64,000 nucleotides of DNA from Brachionus plicatilis. Taxonomy: Eukaryota > Rotifera > Eurotatoria > Ploima > Brachionidae. Where the stretch lies: the NCBI GenBank assembly GCA_010279815.1, contig QEOQ01000207.1:1909307-1973306 (forward strand), written 5' to 3'. The first letter of the stretch is position 1. Every line of letters begins with the position of its first letter. Positions 63,055-64,000 of the stretch are shown piece by piece. The notes under the pieces are model-generated. The model had not been told where the DNA came from and did no database searches. It was given only the letters and a program-made list of their open reading frames with translations. The position numbers and the translations under genes were made by a program.

Positions 63055-63174
63055 ATGTGTAGAAAAGTTAGCTGTATCAAATGCAAGAAACCGACATGGG
63101 CCGGCTGTGGTCTTCATATTGAAACAGCTTTAGGAGATGTACCAATGGAACAACGATGCCAATGTACTCGTTGA
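63055..63174 (+). CDS. 39-residue cysteine-rich protein
   Basis: An intact ATG-to-TGA frame encodes MCRKVSCIKCKKPTWAGCG followed by LHIETALGDVP and RCQC. Six cysteines (2, 7, 10, 18, 35, 37) and one histidine (21) suggest a zinc-binding mini-protein. From memory, very short proteins of the pattern MCR.V.C..C.K.TWAGCG.H....L..V....RC.C occur in bacteria, fungi and plants as uncharacterised proteins; I could not check this here. Its base composition is clearly less A/T-rich than the surroundings, supporting coding. It lies about 300 bases after the secreted-protein gene on the same strand and has no visible intron. Confidence 0.75.
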   Translation: MCRKVSCIKCKKPTWAGCGLHIETALGDVPMEQRCQCTR

Positions 63175-64000
63175 TATACAAGTTCAATTATTTAATTAAA
63201 TTAAATTGAATAATTTTCGAAATCAAACTAACAATTGATACCAATAAGTTTTAAATAAAAAATTTTAAAATTTCAATTCGATTTTATTCTACATTTTTCC
63301 ATTAGAAATTAAGAAGCTTTAAAATATCCAATAAAATAAATCAAGTTTTCAAAATTTGATTGTTTTATTTTTTGAGAAATATCGTTTTGCCAACCTATTT
63401 ATTTTTTTCTTTTAAAATTTTAAAATAAAAAAATTTTTATTTTGTTTTTTTTTTGAAATAACTAAGTTATCTGTAAATAAAAATTTAATTCAAATTAAAA
63501 ATTTGAAGTTTGATTAATTTCAAATTAATATTTAAAACAAATTCTCGGTTGGTGTGATCAAGCTAATTTTTTTAAAAATTAAGCTTAAAATAAAAAGGCT
63601 TATTTTGAGAGTTTAAAAAAGAATTACTCTAATATCATGGATTGGTCGATAAAATTATATTTAAAAGGTTTTCTTTTAATTTATGTTCTAAACTCTTGTT
63701 CAAAAAAGACTTCTTAATAAAATATGCAATATAATCCTTTGCCTTAGCTTTTAATTATATTTCATATAATAAAATTTATTTTTAAAAGGATTCAATTATC
63801 GGCATCTTGAAGTTGATTATCAATTCAAAGGGGACGGTTCATTTTAGAATTGATTAATTTAAATTGATTAAATTTAGCAACACAAATATAGCAATAATTT
63901 TATTAAAATTAGCAATAAACAAAAAGAAAAATAGTCAATTTAGCAAATTTAAAAAAAAAGAAAAACCTAATAATCCAAAATTAGCGACAAACTATCATAG
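63175..64000. other. Right-end A/T-rich stretch
   Basis: After the 39-residue gene I see no coding region, repeat with ends, or RNA gene up to the window edge. Confidence 0.6.

Overview
This is a very AT-rich window from an animal nuclear genome. Genes carry many short GT-AG introns, mostly about 45-60 bp, and all the proteins I recognise are metazoan types: beta-spectrin, EEA1, an equilibrative nucleoside transporter, an F-box/WD40 protein, LANCL, ACSS, POLR2D, N6AMT1, FPGS and RUVBL1. TAA, TAG and TGA all act as stops, so the standard code applies. A lophotrochozoan such as a monogonont rotifer would fit the composition and compactness, but that is a guess from style. No contig-level or taxonomic evidence is visible.

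Layout. 1-3.5 kb: a decayed non-LTR retrotransposon in gene-free DNA. 3.5-5.8 kb (+): a nine-exon nucleoside transporter with a MITE in one intron. 7.5-12.8 kb (+): an EEA1 orthologue, C2H2 finger to coiled coil to FYVE. 13.1 kb (-): tRNA-Gln. 13.7-19.2 kb (+): a 13-exon F-box/WD40 gene whose ninth intron hosts a complete intronless membrane-protein gene on the same strand. 19.27-20.7 kb (-): LANCL, convergent with the F-box gene with 28 bases between stop codons. 21.07 kb (+): tRNA-Thr. 21.6-24.3 kb: repeats. 24.4-37.5 kb (-): beta-spectrin, with a 5.7-kb GC-rich central exon. 37.5-45.9 kb: mostly empty DNA with a LINE relic and foldback elements. 45.96-49.06 kb (-): acetyl-CoA synthetase. 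49-52 kb: repeats and palindromes. 52-59.45 kb (-): five genes in one orientation, an unrecognised 332-residue protein, POLR2D, N6AMT1, FPGS and RUVBL1. 62-62.75 kb (+): a small secreted helical protein. 63.06 kb (+): a 39-residue cysteine-rich protein.

Gene models were rebuilt by hand. Except for the middle of EEA1, exon phases were checked and close exactly, and several lengths match the well-known family lengths (RUVBL1 456, N6AMT1 214, FPGS 585, POLR2D 140 residues). There is no operon-like functional theme. The 52-59 kb cluster is housekeeping genes packed head to tail.

I did not find a clear undescribed multi-gene system. The strongest leads are the GC-rich intronless block inside beta-spectrin, the intronic nested membrane-protein gene, the extended N-terminus of the F-box/WD40 protein, a MITE family sitting in introns of two genes, several long-armed foldback elements, and the tiny conserved-looking cysteine-rich protein near the right end.
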